This document shows, piece by piece, positions 5,101 through 5,727 of a DNA stretch of 5,727 nucleotides (position 1 is the first letter of the stretch; the number at the start of each line of letters is the position of its first letter). Source of the DNA: Methanobacteriaceae archaeon. Its GTDB lineage: Archaea > Methanobacteriota > Methanobacteria > Methanobacteriales > Methanobacteriaceae. Location of the stretch: positions 1 to 5,727 of the forward strand of contig WOYJ01000137.1 in the NCBI GenBank assembly GCA_011620845.1, in the 5' to 3' direction. The notes beneath the pieces are model-generated. The model ran no database searches. It was not told the DNA's origin and worked only from the letters and a program-made list of their open reading frames with translations. Made by a program: the position numbers and the translations under genes.

Positions 5101-5592
5101 TTAAGTTTCTAGGAAAGAGTCGAGGTTTTGGCTGATATTATCATATACTTGTTTGGTTACTCCAGCTTTCCTAATAAAATCGTTGGAATACCTGATGTCC
5201 CCACGTCTTGGGTTGTCCTGCCTCATGACGTACATACAGATGGCGGTTATAACCATGAGCGGGTCTGTTTTTCTTCCTTTACCGCCCCTGTAAAGTTTCC
5301 TGAAATCGATTTTGGATATGATCTCCCGGGCCCGGTCTTTCTGGCCGCCGCCCACCGGCATGAGTACTTCGTCCCCTTCTTCCCTTTTGGTTATAACCAG
5401 GGTGGGGCTGTGGCCGGTCATCATGAAGTTGCTGGCTACTATACTTAAGAGTGCCATCTTTTCCTTCAGTCGGAAGTCTTCCTCGGCCGTTTTCTCCCGG
5501 TGAGACTTGTATTTTTCATATTTTATAATTTTCCTTTCCAGTCTCTCTGTTTTTGCTTTATCATCAAGGAAAACGTGTTTTCTTCGCTGCAA
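5101..5592 (-). CDS. Basic protein of unknown function with a possible TFB-like cyclin repeat
   Basis: I do not recognise the family of this 163-residue protein. The N-terminal third (1-45) is a highly charged helix (KTERLERKIIKYEKYKSHREK). The centre (46-85) has a hydrophobic helix ALLSIVASNFMMTG, then LVITKREEGDEVLMPVGGGQ. The C-terminal part (86-162) reads like the second cyclin repeat of archaeal TFB: RAREIISKI, a PLMVITAICMYVM helix where TFB has a P..VAAAALYIA-type helix, then IRKAGVTKQVYDNISQNLDSF where TFB has the AGVTE.T.RNRYKEL helix-turn-helix. This is pattern reading only. No zinc ribbon is present. The only usable start is TTG 5592, with AAGG 8 bases upstream; the frame is open upstream to a TAA but has no ATG or GTG. 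It converges with the rhodanese gene. Confidence 0.75.
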   Translation of the reverse strand: MQRRKHVFLDDKAKTERLERKIIKYEKYKSHREKTAEEDFRLKEKMALLSIVASNFMMTGHSPTLVITKREEGDEVLMPVGGGQKDRAREIISKIDFRKLYRGGKGRKTDPLMVITAICMYVMRQDNPRRGDIRYSNDFIRKAGVTKQVYDNISQNLDSFLET

Positions 5593-5668
5593 ATTCCTCG
5601 CCTTAATATCAACCTTAATTCTGTATCTTCTAATTTAGATGTCGATCTTTATTTAATTAATCAGGAAG

Positions 5669-5676
5669 TATTTAAA
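5669..5676 (-). promoter_or_regulatory. Candidate TATA box for the 5101-5592 gene
   Basis: The minus strand reads TTTAAATA, preceded by the purine-containing AAGGACTCA. A start about 25 bases downstream, near 5648, would give a leader of about 55 bases to TTG 5592. The position fits, but the spacer is very AT-rich. Confidence 0.4.
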
Positions 5677-5727
5677 TGAGTCCTTATTAGAAATTAGGGA
5701 AAAATTAATAAGTTTTTAATTTTGGGA

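Noticed and set aside
5128..5448. 106-codon plus-strand frame opposite the last gene
   Set aside because: Its composition is unlike a real protein. The minus-strand frame has the charged, helical make-up of an archaeal protein and a plausible promoter.

Overview
This 5.7 kb window looks like chromosomal DNA of a methanogenic archaeon, most likely of the Methanobacterium type. This is inferred from several signs: protein-coding DNA of moderate GC separated by very AT-rich spacers; TATA-like boxes placed where archaeal promoters have them; purine-rich Shine-Dalgarno sites, including a perfect GGAGGTGA; oligo-T stretches after genes; and a stand-alone GAF protein of a style common in methanogen sensor proteins. 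No RNA gene, insertion sequence or CRISPR array was seen.

Left part (1-991): the first residues of a probable small 2TM-domain membrane protein run off the left edge on the minus strand. Just upstream of it, in the same direction, lies a single-domain GAF sensor protein. A divergent plus-strand gene (731-991) encodes an 86-residue three-helix membrane protein. Its stop codon is one base from the stop codon of the next, convergent gene.

Middle part (993-3665): four minus-strand genes with gaps of 40, 18 and 17 bases form a likely operon. In transcription order they are tag (3-methyladenine DNA glycosylase I), a 136-residue helical protein of unknown function, an OGG1-type 8-oxoguanine DNA glycosylase/lyase, and a 212-residue protein with an N-terminal Cys cluster and a C-terminal stretch resembling a catalytically dead S24/S26 peptidase fold. 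Both glycosylases keep all the key residues I could check. The operon therefore pairs alkylation and oxidation base-excision repair with two uncharacterised proteins.

Right part (3666-5727): positions 3782-4284 hold the remains of an NAD-type malic enzyme on the minus strand. The N-terminal LNKGTAF...GLLPP segment is joined out of frame to the C-terminal ATGS...NNALIFPGLGLG segment, so about two thirds of the gene is missing. The junction falls in a 10-base stretch that fits both sides, and the expected start codon reads ATA, although a promoter and Shine-Dalgarno site remain. After a 362-base AT-rich spacer comes a plus-strand single-domain rhodanese with an intact CKSGVRS active-site loop. 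The last gene (5101-5592, minus) is an unrecognised basic protein whose C-terminal half resembles a TFB/TFIIB cyclin repeat.

The points most worth following up are the internally deleted malic enzyme, the repair operon with its two unknown partners, the dead-peptidase-like protein and the possible TFB-like protein.
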